48,625 nt of DNA from Pseudomonas migulae NBRC 103157. GTDB lineage: Bacteria > Pseudomonadota > Gammaproteobacteria > Pseudomonadales > Pseudomonadaceae. Location of the stretch: positions 1 to 48,625 of the forward strand of contig NZ_BDAG01000048.1 of the NCBI RefSeq assembly GCF_002091715.1. Reading direction: 5' to 3'. Below the pieces are notes generated by a model. The model did not search any database and was not told the origin of the DNA. It saw nothing but the letters and a program-made list of their open reading frames with translations. Both the position numbers and the translations under genes were made by a program. Of the stretch, positions 24,797 through 32,037 are shown piece after piece. The first letter of the stretch is position 1; each line of letters opens with the position of its first letter.

Positions 24797-25351
24797 ATGG
24801 ACAGGCAAGAAGAAATCTCGGCGTTGGCGATCCTGATCCAGGACCTGCGCAAACACAAAAAATACACGCTCAAGGAACTGGCGGACAAAATCGGTCGCTC
24901 CGTCGGTTTTCTCTCGCAAGTCGAGCGTGGACTGTCGCGCCCGACGGTGGCGGACCTGACCGCCATCAGCGAAACCCTCGGCGTACCGACCACCTATTTC
25001 TACAGCCTGCCCAAACCCATGGCCTTGCCGTGGGTGACCCGGCCGGACGAGCGCCGCACGCTGTATTACGCCGACGGCATCACCGACATCCTGGTCTCGC
25101 CGAAAATGCGCGCCTCGTTCTCGATGCTCGAAAGCCGGCTCGAGCCCGGCGCCAGCAGCGGCGACCGGCACATGAGCGACAGCTCGGAGCAGGGCGGTTA
25201 CGTGCTCGAAGGGCAGCTGACACTTTGGCTGGATGACGATCAACCGGTCACCCTCGGGGCCGGGGACAGCTTTCAGCTCGCCAGCCATACCCATTGCCGC
25301 TACGGCAATCTCTCCGATCAGCTCACCCGGGTGCTCTGGGTCTACACCTGA
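24797..25351 (+). CDS. XRE-cupin transcriptional regulator (PuuR-like)
   Basis: A 184-residue regulator with an N-terminal XRE helix-turn-helix (TLKELADKIGRSVGFLSQVERG) and a C-terminal cupin (GGYVLEGQLTLWLDD; SFQLASHTHCRYGN). PuuR-type proteins repress polyamine catabolic genes. It lies 26 bases after the oxidase gene and 20 bases before the synthetase gene, so it is cotranscribed and probably autoregulates the operon through the repeats upstream of the first gene. Confidence 0.9.
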   Translation: MDRQEEISALAILIQDLRKHKKYTLKELADKIGRSVGFLSQVERGLSRPTVADLTAISETLGVPTTYFYSLPKPMALPWVTRPDERRTLYYADGITDILVSPKMRASFSMLESRLEPGASSGDRHMSDSSEQGGYVLEGQLTLWLDDDQPVTLGAGDSFQLASHTHCRYGNLSDQLTRVLWVYT

Positions 25352-25371
25352 TAAAAACAACAAGGAATCAC

Positions 25372-26721
25372 ATGATGGATGCTGTCTGCTCTGATCTGGT
25401 CGCTGAAGTTCGCGGGTTTCGTCAACGCTTCCCGGATGTGCGTTACGTGGACCTGATTTCCCTGGACATCCCCGGGCATTTCTACGGCAAGCGCTACCCG
25501 ATCGAGATGCTCGAAAAAGTCGCCGCGGGCAGCGCGCTCAAGCTGCCGCAGAATTGCGTGTTGCTGGGCACCCAGGGTGGACTGTTCAAAATCGGCGACT
25601 ACTGTTTCAACGACGGCGACCCGGATGCGCCGCGCCGTCTGGTGCCGGGCACGCTGAAAATCGTCAACTGGGAAAAACAGCCCTTGGGGCAAATGCTGAT
25701 CACCTCCAGTGGCACTGAAAAACCGATCGTCTTCGAGCCGCGGGAAGTCTTGGCGCAGGTGCTGGAGCGCCTGGGTCGCAAAGGGATTTTTCCGGTGGTG
25801 GCCTTCGAACTGGAGTTCTATCTGTTCGATCGAGAGTTGCGCGACGGCTTGCCGCAATTCGCGCGGGATCCGCTGACTGAGGATGCCGATGATCAGCCGA
25901 ACATGCACATCGAACGACTGTCGCGGTTTGCGCCGGTGCTCGATGAAATGGTCGAGACCGCGCGGGCGCAAGGCATCGACACCACGGTTATCACCGCCGA
26001 ATTGGGCCCGGGCCAGTTCGAGATCAACTTCGGCCACCTCGATGACGGGCTGCGTGCCGCCGACTGGGCCGCCCTGTTTTGCCGCAGCACCCGCGGCGTT
26101 GCCATGAAGCACAACTACCGCGCCAGTTTCATGGCCAAACCTTACTTGCAACACCCCGGCAGCGGCATGCATGTGCATGTCAGTCTGTATGACGAGGCGG
26201 GCAACAACCTGCTGGCGGCCAACGGACAACGACCGCTGCGCCATGCGGTGGCCGGTTGCCTGGAACTGTTGCCGCATTGCATGCCGATCTTTGCGCCGAA
26301 CCACAACGCAATGCGTCGCTTGAGTGGCACCGTGAATGTCGCGACACGCGCCAGTTGGGGTTTCGAAGATCGCGACGCGTGCTTGCGGGTACCGGAGTCG
26401 GACGCGAAAAACCTGCGGATCGAACATCGTCTCGCTGGCGCCGACGCCAACCCTTACTTGGTGCTGGCGGCGATTCTGGTGGGGCTGGAACAAGGACTGG
26501 AAGCCGGTCGTGAGCCGATCGCACCGCTCAACGAAGATCGTGGCAGTGGAATCGATTTCCCGCTGGAGATGTTGGAGGCTGTGCGTTCAATGCAAAACCA
26601 TGCGCAATTGCGCGAGGGATTGGGTGCAGAGTTCGTGAATGTATATTGCGAAAACAAGCGTCAGGATCATTTGGCATTTCTGCAGGACATCAATGCCCGT
26701 GAATATCGCTGGTACTTGTAG
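25372..26721 (+). CDS. Glutamine synthetase family protein, gamma-glutamyl-polyamine synthetase type
   Basis: A 449-residue GlnA-like ligase, expected to join glutamate to a polyamine with ATP as the first step before the oxidase. Active-site motifs are FELEFYLF (metal-binding Glu), GPGQFEINFGH, GSGMHVHVSL (metal-binding His) and RIEHRLAGADANPYL. The start at 25372 follows an AAGGAA site; the tandem ATG at 25375 is an alternative. True GlnA genes are longer (about 470 residues) and sit with ntrBC, which is not the case here. Confidence 0.9.
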   Translation: MMDAVCSDLVAEVRGFRQRFPDVRYVDLISLDIPGHFYGKRYPIEMLEKVAAGSALKLPQNCVLLGTQGGLFKIGDYCFNDGDPDAPRRLVPGTLKIVNWEKQPLGQMLITSSGTEKPIVFEPREVLAQVLERLGRKGIFPVVAFELEFYLFDRELRDGLPQFARDPLTEDADDQPNMHIERLSRFAPVLDEMVETARAQGIDTTVITAELGPGQFEINFGHLDDGLRAADWAALFCRSTRGVAMKHNYRASFMAKPYLQHPGSGMHVHVSLYDEAGNNLLAANGQRPLRHAVAGCLELLPHCMPIFAPNHNAMRRLSGTVNVATRASWGFEDRDACLRVPESDAKNLRIEHRLAGADANPYLVLAAILVGLEQGLEAGREPIAPLNEDRGSGIDFPLEMLEAVRSMQNHAQLREGLGAEFVNVYCENKRQDHLAFLQDINAREYRWYL

Positions 26722-26877
26722 TTGACCGCTTATCGTCACTCGACCATAAAAAAAGTGTGGATATTTAAGGGCTTAGAAAGTTTAGTAACCGGATGGTGAG
26801 TCAAAATATCTTGTTACACGGTGAAATATTCCGTAATATCCGCCCCGCGTTCACCACCACGGTTTATGCATTTTTAA
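26722..26877 (+). other. Untranslated 3' region of the polyamine operon
   Basis: This 156-base AT-rich segment separates the synthetase stop from the terminator. It contains no plausible ORF. A GTGAAATATTCCGTAATATC stretch near 26821 could be a promoter for a short RNA ending at the terminator, but nothing else supports this. Confidence 0.35.
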
Positions 26878-26913
26878 ATCCCGGGCGTCCATCAGCTGCC
26901 CGGGATTTTTTTT
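26878..26913 (+). terminator. Rho-independent terminator
   Basis: A perfect 9-base stem ATCCCGGGC at 26878-26886 pairs with GCCCGGGAT at 26898-26906 and runs into eight T (26906-26913). It lies 156 bases after the synthetase stop and isolates the polyamine operon from the Met-rich gene. Confidence 0.93.
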
Positions 26914-27009
26914 GCCTGAAATAAGCTGGGATTGAAAAATCGCTAAGTCAGTTAGAACGATTATTTCTTTCGGTTATTTAAATAGATCCTCTCTGCATAT
27001 CCATCACGG

Positions 27010-27032
27010 CGAAAACGGCGTTGTGGTTTTCG
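27010..27032. other. Small hairpin upstream of the Met-rich gene
   Basis: CGAAAAC and GTTTTCG form a perfect 7-base stem around a 9-base loop. It lies in the 300-base gap before the Met-rich gene, upstream of the predicted promoter. No protein-coding signal was seen in this gap. Confidence 0.4.
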
Positions 27033-27136
27033 TTATGTCTGCAATCAAATCCAGATTGTCGTCACAGCAGAAAAGCACGCTCTGTCCACCTCGCTAAAGC
27101 GGCTCCAGCATCAGATTCCGCTGTTCGATGGTCATC

Positions 27137-27164
27137 TTGTCGCCCCTGACCCAATCCTTAGAAT
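27137..27164 (+). promoter_or_regulatory. Predicted sigma70-like promoter of the Met-rich gene
   Basis: A -35-like TTGTCG (27137-27142) and a -10-like TAGAAT (27159-27164) are 16 bases apart. Transcription starting near 27171 would give a leader of about 43 bases containing the AGGGAG ribosome site. This is a pattern match only. Confidence 0.45.
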
Positions 27165-27213
27165 CGGCGCCATCAGCTTCGTCCAACTATTCAATCCTTC
27201 AGGGAGCAACGCC

Positions 27214-27723
27214 ATGATGAATGCCATGCAGATGCAAATGCCGATGAACGCCAACATGCCAATGATGCCGATGATGGGCATGCCGATGATGATGGCGACC
27301 ATGACCTGCGAAATGATGGACGACGGCATGATGTGCAAGATGATGCCCGCCGCTGGCATGGACATGGCCATGTTCAAGAACAGCGCTGAAATGATGCAGA
27401 TGATGATGAACTGCGGCATGCCGATGATGATGCATTGCGGCAACATGAGCATGATGTGCATGTCCCAGGCAGCCATGGCCATGCCGATGATGAACATGAT
27501 GATGCCAATGCCGATGATGGGCATGCCGATGCCGTCGATGAAGTGCGTGATGGAATGCACCATGATGGCCGACTGCATGATGTGCAAAATCATGCCGATG
27601 GCCGGCATGAACATGGACATGATGAAAAACTGCTGCGCCCTGATGATGAAAATGATGAACGATTGCAGCATGCCGATGATGATGAGCTGCAACGGCATGC
27701 CGCTGATGTGCTGCACCTGCTGA
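27214..27723 (+). CDS. Extreme methionine- and cysteine-rich protein of unknown function, two-repeat
   Basis: A 169-residue protein with 72 Met (about 43%) and 16 Cys, plus frequent Pro and Asn, and almost no aromatic residues. A good AGGGAG ribosome site precedes the ATG, and a strong terminator follows, so it is a genuine single-gene unit. Residues about 30-82 and 113-166 are diverged copies: CKMMPAAGMDMAMFKN matches CKIMPMAGMNMDMMKN, and GMPMMMHCGN matches SMPMMMSCNG. MPMMGMP precedes each copy. No signal peptide is evident, so it is probably cytoplasmic. Met-x-Met and Cys clusters suggest Cu(I) or other soft-metal binding, or an oxidant sink; both are inference. I know no named family for it. 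Confidence 0.85.
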   Translation: MMNAMQMQMPMNANMPMMPMMGMPMMMATMTCEMMDDGMMCKMMPAAGMDMAMFKNSAEMMQMMMNCGMPMMMHCGNMSMMCMSQAAMAMPMMNMMMPMPMMGMPMPSMKCVMECTMMADCMMCKIMPMAGMNMDMMKNCCALMMKMMNDCSMPMMMSCNGMPLMCCTC

Positions 27724-27737
27724 TTTCTGACAGCGCA

Positions 27738-27779
27738 AAAAAAGCCCCCGCGGTCATTTGGCCTCGGGGGCTTTTTTAT
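27738..27779 (+). terminator. Rho-independent terminator of the Met-rich gene
   Basis: The stem AAAAAGCCCCCG pairs with CGGGGGCTTTTT around a CGGTCATTTGGCCT loop and ends in a T-run. It lies about 15 bases after the stop. Confidence 0.93.
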
Positions 27780-27799
27780 TGGCTTAAACGCAGATCAAA

Positions 27800-27887
27800 A
27801 TGTGGGGGCGGGCTTGCTCGCGAATACGGTTTTACATTCAGCATTGATGTTGGCTGACACGCGCCTTCGCGAGCAAGCCCGCTCCCT
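27800..27887. repeat. REP pair
   Basis: A GTGGGGGCGGGCTTGCTCGC copy and its inverse (TTCGCGAGCAAGCCCGCTCC) frame about 43 bases that include an internal imperfect palindrome. The pair lies between the Met-rich gene terminator and the XRE-cupin regulator. Confidence 0.87.
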
Positions 27888-27901
27888 CATCAGGTTGTCG
27901 T

Positions 27902-28549
27902 TCAGTCCAGGCGCTCTGGGTAAGTCACCACCAGATACGCCACTGCTTCACTGTCCGCCGGGTTGCGATAGCGGTGGGGCTGGTCGGCGTAAAACAGAAT
28001 CGAATCGCCCGTTGAAAGCAGGTAACGTTCATCGTTGACGCTGATTTCCAGCACGCCCTGTGACACCACCAGATTCTCCTGCACACCAGGGCCGTGACCC
28101 TCGGATACGTCCTCACCCAACGGACTCAAGCGCAGTTCGTAAAACTCCGATTGGCGCGCCACGTCAAATGGAAACAGCGCCCGGCTGACGAAAGCACCGC
28201 TGGCACTGACCAGGCGTTTGCTCTGGCTCGCCGACAACACCGCCACACCTTCGAACGCCCGATGTTCCAGAAACGCGGCCACCGACACCTTCAATCCTTT
28301 GGCAATTTTGCACAGCACTTTGATCGACGGCACGCTGCGCCCGGACTCGATCTGCGCCAGCATCGCCCGACTCACACCGCATTGCCGCGCCAGGGCGTCG
28401 AGGGACAGATGACGCTTGCCCCGCAAACGCTGAAGGTTTTGCGCGACCCGCTCGCAGATCGGATCCTCCTCCAGCGACTCCAGAGCATTCAGGTCCAGCA
28501 CGGGGTCGTCGGCGCTCGCCAGAAAGCGCGAGGGTTCACGGCTGTTCAC
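27902..28549 (-). CDS. XRE-cupin transcriptional regulator
   Basis: A 215-residue regulator. After an acidic N-terminal tail, the helix-turn-helix is SLDALARQCGVSRAMLAQIESG, and the C-terminal cupin is GVLEISVNDERYLLSTGDSILFYADQPHRYRN. Such proteins usually sense a small metabolite of amino acid, amine or sulfur metabolism. Translation seems to begin at a GTG (28549) that overlaps the stop of a 53-codon upstream ORF as GTGA. Its target may be the divergent binding-protein gene at 29028, by position. Confidence 0.9.
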   Translation of the reverse strand: MNSREPSRFLASADDPVLDLNALESLEEDPICERVAQNLQRLRGKRHLSLDALARQCGVSRAMLAQIESGRSVPSIKVLCKIAKGLKVSVAAFLEHRAFEGVAVLSASQSKRLVSASGAFVSRALFPFDVARQSEFYELRLSPLGEDVSEGHGPGVQENLVVSQGVLEISVNDERYLLSTGDSILFYADQPHRYRNPADSEAVAYLVVTYPERLD

Positions 28550-28707
28550 GCCTGACGGGTTCCTGTGGAATCAGCAGGCTGCACCCAGTGAAAGGCCTGT
28601 AAACCGGCGTTCCGAGCGTACATCTCCCACATGGCCCGCGCCCGTTGCTGAGCCTGTTTGCGTTTGTGGTGGCTGACGAAATCGATAACGTTGGCAGTCG
28701 GATTCAT
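28546..28707 (-). CDS. Small 53-aa protein coupled to the XRE-cupin regulator
   Basis: Starts ATG at 28707 with MNPTANVIDFVSHHKRKQAQ and ends GTRQA; its TGA overlaps the GTG start of the regulator by 4 bases. The protein is basic with a helical KRKQAQQRARAMWEMYARNAG middle. The ribosome site is weak. It may be a small functional protein or only a translational leader that sets regulator expression. Unknown family. Confidence 0.6.
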   Translation of the reverse strand: MNPTANVIDFVSHHKRKQAQQRARAMWEMYARNAGLQAFHWVQPADSTGTRQA

Positions 28708-28771
28708 AGGGCACTTCACTGTCGTGATGAATGACGGGATGGCTTGAGACTACGTGGATATTTTTATAACG

Positions 28772-28794
28772 ATAAATACTGATTTTGTATTTAT
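28772..28794. promoter_or_regulatory. AT-rich palindrome ATAAATAC-N7-GTATTTAT
   Basis: An 8-base perfect inverted repeat lies in an AT-rich stretch between the XRE-cupin regulator unit and the divergent binding-protein gene. Its core is ATAC-N7-GTAT, formally the LysR/CatR-type consensus, but no LysR gene is adjacent. It is a likely operator for whichever regulator controls this divergent region. Confidence 0.5.
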
Positions 28795-28968
28795 TAATGC
28801 ATTTTGGTTATTTTGATTTCTTCGTCAAAAAGCATGGCGACAGGCGAGTGGATTCGGCTGCACGTACAGGGATCAGAGAAAAGCAGAAGCGACGCAAAGG
28901 TTTAAGCTAATTCTAAAAAGATATTTATATGTGATTTTTAAGATCGTTTAGCTTTAACTCTCAGCGGA

Positions 28969-29001
28969 GCGCTGCACTTGGGTGTCGCGCTTTTTTTTTT
29001 G
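28969..29001 (+). terminator. Terminator-like hairpin in the leader of the orphan binding-protein gene
   Basis: AGCGCTGCAC and GTGTCGCGCT form an imperfect stem (one mismatch, one wobble pair) with a short loop, followed by about ten T. It lies directly upstream of the gene starting at 29028 and has no gene before it on this strand, so it may attenuate transcription from an upstream promoter. Confidence 0.6.
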
Positions 29002-29027
29002 TAAGGCTCACTCACAGCGAGATCTTC

Positions 29028-30047
29028 ATGGCGATTCCCCACAAGCGCTCAGCGTTGACCTTATTGGCAGCCTCGGTAGCAGCCGTCAGTGCGTTACTCA
29101 GTCCCGGTGCGCAGGCTGAAGGCAAGATCAGCATTGCCCAGCAATTCGGTATCGGTTACCTGATTCTGGATGTGGTTCGCGACCAGCAACTCATCGAGAA
29201 ACACGGCAAAGAACAGGGCCTGGACATCAAGGTCGACTGGAACAGCATCTCCGGCGCCACTGCGATGAATGAAGCGCTGTTGGCCGGCGCGCTGGATGTG
29301 GTCTCGGCAGGCGTGCCGCCGATGCTGACTATCTGGGATCGAACCAAGGGCAAGCAGAACGTCAAGGCCATCGCCTCGCTGGGTTCGATGCCCAACTACC
29401 TGCTGACCAACAATCCGAACGTGAAGAGCCTGAAGGATTTCACCGAGAAGGATCGCATTGCCGTGCCAGCGGCCGGGGTAGGATTCCAGTCGCGCACCTT
29501 GCAGATCGAAACGGCCAGGCAGTTTGGCAATGAGCACTACAAGAAATTCGACGACATCTCGATCAGCCTGGCCCACCCGGATGCGACGGCCGCGCTGATT
29601 GCCGGTGGTTCTGAAATCAACTCGCACTTTTCCAGCCCGCCTTTCCAGTACCAGGAACTGCAGAATCCCAATGTGCACAAGGTGCTGAGTTCCTATGACG
29701 TGTTGGGTGGCCAGGCGACATTCAACGTGCTGTACACCACGGAAAAATTCCACGACGAAAACCCGAAGACCTACAAGGCGTTTTACGACGCCCTCGCCGA
29801 AGCCGAAAAAATCATCAAGGCCGACAAGTCTGCAGCCGCCCAGACCTACATCCGCGTCGAGCAATCGAAATTGTCCCTGCCGCTGGTTGAGCAAATCGTC
29901 AACGACCCCGAAATCAACTTCACGGTGGTGCCGCAGCGCACGGCGGTCTACGCCGAAAAACTGCAGGAACTGGGGGTACTGAAAAACAAGGCGGCCACCT
30001 GGAAGGACTACTTCTTCGAAGAAGCGCACGGTGGTGCGGGTAGCTGA
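29028..30047 (+). CDS. Orphan ABC substrate-binding protein, NitT/TauT type
   Basis: A 339-residue periplasmic binding protein. The signal peptide (MAIPHKRSALTLLAASVAAVSALL) ends near AQA-EG. The mature part has NMT1-like features: IAQQFGIGYLILDVVRDQQLIEK, GALDVVSAGVPPMLTIWD and IAVPAAGVGFQSRTLQIE. No permease or ATPase gene is nearby. A terminator-like hairpin lies in its leader, and the XRE-cupin regulator unit is divergent. The ligand may be a sulfonate, nitrile or heterocyclic compound but cannot be told from sequence. Confidence 0.85.
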   Translation: MAIPHKRSALTLLAASVAAVSALLSPGAQAEGKISIAQQFGIGYLILDVVRDQQLIEKHGKEQGLDIKVDWNSISGATAMNEALLAGALDVVSAGVPPMLTIWDRTKGKQNVKAIASLGSMPNYLLTNNPNVKSLKDFTEKDRIAVPAAGVGFQSRTLQIETARQFGNEHYKKFDDISISLAHPDATAALIAGGSEINSHFSSPPFQYQELQNPNVHKVLSSYDVLGGQATFNVLYTTEKFHDENPKTYKAFYDALAEAEKIIKADKSAAAQTYIRVEQSKLSLPLVEQIVNDPEINFTVVPQRTAVYAEKLQELGVLKNKAATWKDYFFEEAHGGAGS

Positions 30048-30054
30048 GTAACCC

Positions 30055-30153
30055 CTGTAGGAGCGAGCTTGCTCTTGATGGTGTATCAGTCACATCGGGG
30101 GGCTGACACACCATCGTCGGAACGCCGCCGGGAGCAAGCTCGGCTCCTGCAGG
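30055..30153. repeat. REP hairpin with an inner palindrome
   Basis: Outer arms of GTAGGAGCGAGCTTGCTC type and their imperfect inverse (GGGAGCAAGCTCGGCTCCTG) enclose an inner pair TGGTGTATCAGTC / GGCTGACACACCA. It separates the binding-protein and diguanylate cyclase genes. Confidence 0.8.
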
Positions 30154-30247
30154 GCGGGTGTTAAACATTGGGATGGCCGTTTGCCACGCGTCTGGTTATG
30201 CTCGCAACGTTTTGAATGTGCCAATCATTAACAACCACAGTGATGTC

Positions 30248-31288
30248 ATGAGCCAAATAGAGACGCGTGCGACTGCCCTGGCGCTGTATCCGGAAGATTC
30301 CCGCGAGGCTGCGGCGCTGCTCAAACAAGCCATTCCGCTGATGGTTCGTCACAACATCCCGCCCAATCCGGTGCATTACGCGCTCTGGTACACCTACAGC
30401 AAAGGCCTGGACCCCGAGCTCAACCGTCAGCTGGACCGGGTGGTCAAGGACTTTGATTATTTCCCGCCAGAGTCCGCCACCCGGTTGTTTCGCGACTACA
30501 TCATTCGCGACGAGCTGGCGGAGGCCCGCGCCGGGCAGCAACAGGCAATCAATCTGGTGGATGACATGCAGCGCGACGTTTCGCGCAGCGTCGAGGGCAA
30601 TCTCAACTTTCAAAGCAGTCTGGGACGTTGCCTGGAGATGCTCGAGTTGCCTGCCAGCGAGCGTTTGCCGGATATTTTGAGCGAGCTGCAACAGAGCACC
30701 CAGCTCATGCAGAATCAGCAGGAACGCTTTCTCTCCCAGCTGCACTCGGCCCAGAACGAGATCAAAAGCCTGCGCAGCAAACTTGAACGCGCACAACTGG
30801 CGGCGACGCTCGATGGCCTCACCGAGCTGCTCAACCGCAGCGCCTTCACCCGTTTGCTGGAGCAGGCGCTGAGCAATACCGACCAAGGCGTGGCGCTGGT
30901 CATGCTGGATATCGATCACTTCAAGCAATTCAATGACCAATACGGCCACCCGTTGGGTGATCGTGTCCTGCAACATGTCGGGCAAGTACTGCGCAGTTCG
31001 CTGCCACCCCACGCCACGGCGGCGCGTTACGGTGGCGAGGAGTTCTGCGTCATTCTGGAACACTGCGCCGACCTGGCGAGTGCCGGGGTTTTTGCCGAGC
31101 AATTGCGGGTGAAAATCCAGTCATTGCGGATCAAGGCACGTGTCGACGGCAAAGTACTCGATACGATCACGGCGTCCTTTGGTGTGGCCTTCGCGCAATC
31201 CGGTGAGAGCCTGGACAGCCTGGTGACCCGCGCCGATGACGCGCTCTACCAGGCCAAGCGCAATGGGCGTAACCGGGTGCATCGCTAA
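30248..31288 (+). CDS. Diguanylate cyclase (GGDEF)
   Basis: A 346-residue cytoplasmic protein expected to make cyclic di-GMP from two GTP. The N-terminal 150 residues are a helical domain of unknown ligand (YPEDSREAAALLKQAIPLMVRHNIPPN...). A coiled coil (about 165-215) leads to the catalytic domain: LDGLTELLNRSAF, LDIDHFKQFNDQYGH and active-site GGEEF. The RxxD inhibitory site normally found five residues before GGEEF is absent, so product feedback of that type is unlikely. The start at 30248 (MSQIETRA) is preferred over an upstream ATG at 30158, which lies next to the REP. Confidence 0.92.
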   Translation: MSQIETRATALALYPEDSREAAALLKQAIPLMVRHNIPPNPVHYALWYTYSKGLDPELNRQLDRVVKDFDYFPPESATRLFRDYIIRDELAEARAGQQQAINLVDDMQRDVSRSVEGNLNFQSSLGRCLEMLELPASERLPDILSELQQSTQLMQNQQERFLSQLHSAQNEIKSLRSKLERAQLAATLDGLTELLNRSAFTRLLEQALSNTDQGVALVMLDIDHFKQFNDQYGHPLGDRVLQHVGQVLRSSLPPHATAARYGGEEFCVILEHCADLASAGVFAEQLRVKIQSLRIKARVDGKVLDTITASFGVAFAQSGESLDSLVTRADDALYQAKRNGRNRVHR

Positions 31289-31302
31289 ACGCTAAAACGC
31301 AT

Positions 31303-31370
31303 TGCTAGCCGGCTCCTACAAATTCGGGTGCGCCGCAAAACCCTTGTAGGAGCCGGCTTGCTGGCGATGG
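31303..31370. repeat. REP pair
   Basis: TAGCCGGCTCCTACA and its inverse TGTAGGAGCCGGCTTGCTGG lie about 25 bases apart after the diguanylate cyclase gene. Confidence 0.85.
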
Positions 31371-31401
31371 GCCCCCTGCATCAACGCCAGAATCCGTTCC
31401 C

Positions 31402-31640
31402 TTACTGTTCAGCAGTATCTTCCAAATCGACATTGCCAAACCCAGGCAGTAGCGCGGAATCGGTCTCGCCACGGACACGCCAGTCGCTCAGCGTTTTAGC
31501 ATAGATGCCGGCCGCCAGCAGGCGCTCGACCAGCGCTCGGTCGGACTATGGTTCCGTCAATCGCAGGATCAGGTGCATGCCACCGGGCTGGGGATCGATA
31601 CGAATGCGATCGCCGCGATCAAGGCATTTTGCTGGCCCCG
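31402..31640 (-). pseudogene. Remnant of a MocR-type (GntR/aminotransferase) regulator C-terminus
   Basis: On the minus strand the frame reads RIDPQPGGMHLILRL, then TEP, a TAG stop at about 31548, and continues SDRALVERLLAAGIYAKTL, through ALLPGFGNVDL to a TAA at 31402. This is the typical end of the PLP aminotransferase-like domain of MocR/PdxR regulators (GGMHL, then the LLPGF-like element). The in-frame stop and lack of any upstream coding sequence beyond about 31640 show a degraded gene fragment. Confidence 0.75.
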
Positions 31641-31698
31641 AAGCCCGAAAGTTACAGACAGAATCACTTCAATTTCAGGTGGTTAGGGCTGGCTTTAA

Positions 31699-32028
31699 AT
31701 GCGCAATGTATGGATCGCACTGATTTCGTTGGGCCTGGCAGGTGTCGCCGTGTCGGCCCAGTCCAAAGAGCTTCAAAACAATGACCGGTATATGTGCAGC
31801 TGGGGCGCGGGCACGGCAGCAAGAGCCCAGGAACTCAAACTGGCGGGCGTTTCGCTGTACGCCGCTCGCCAGAAATTACAGACCTACAAGTTCAGCAAGC
31901 CGTGGATGCGCATGACGGCGATGGGTATTACCGAGCAAACCTACGACAGCCCGTCGCGGATCAAACCCGCGGCACTGCGGCAGAGCTTCTATGAAGATTG
32001 CGTGCGCTTTAAGTTGGCGCGCAAATGA
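31699..32028 (+). CDS. Small secreted protein, unknown function
   Basis: A 109-residue protein with a signal peptide (MRNVWIALISLGLAGVAVSA-QS). Mature part contains CSWGAGTAARAQELKLAG and a distant EDCVRF, allowing a single disulfide in the periplasm. A TTAGGG stretch upstream may serve as ribosome site. It begins just beyond the MocR remnant. No family recognised. Confidence 0.75.
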   Translation: MRNVWIALISLGLAGVAVSAQSKELQNNDRYMCSWGAGTAARAQELKLAGVSLYAARQKLQTYKFSKPWMRMTAMGITEQTYDSPSRIKPAALRQSFYEDCVRFKLARK

Positions 32029-32037
32029 TCGAGTGAG

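Noticed and set aside
27132..27857. Long open frames overlapping the Met-rich gene in other frames, rich in Ile/Met, His or Asp/His
   Set aside because: They are by-products of the repeated ATG-rich codon pattern, which removes stops in several frames. Only the 27214 frame has a ribosome site, terminator and coherent repeat structure.
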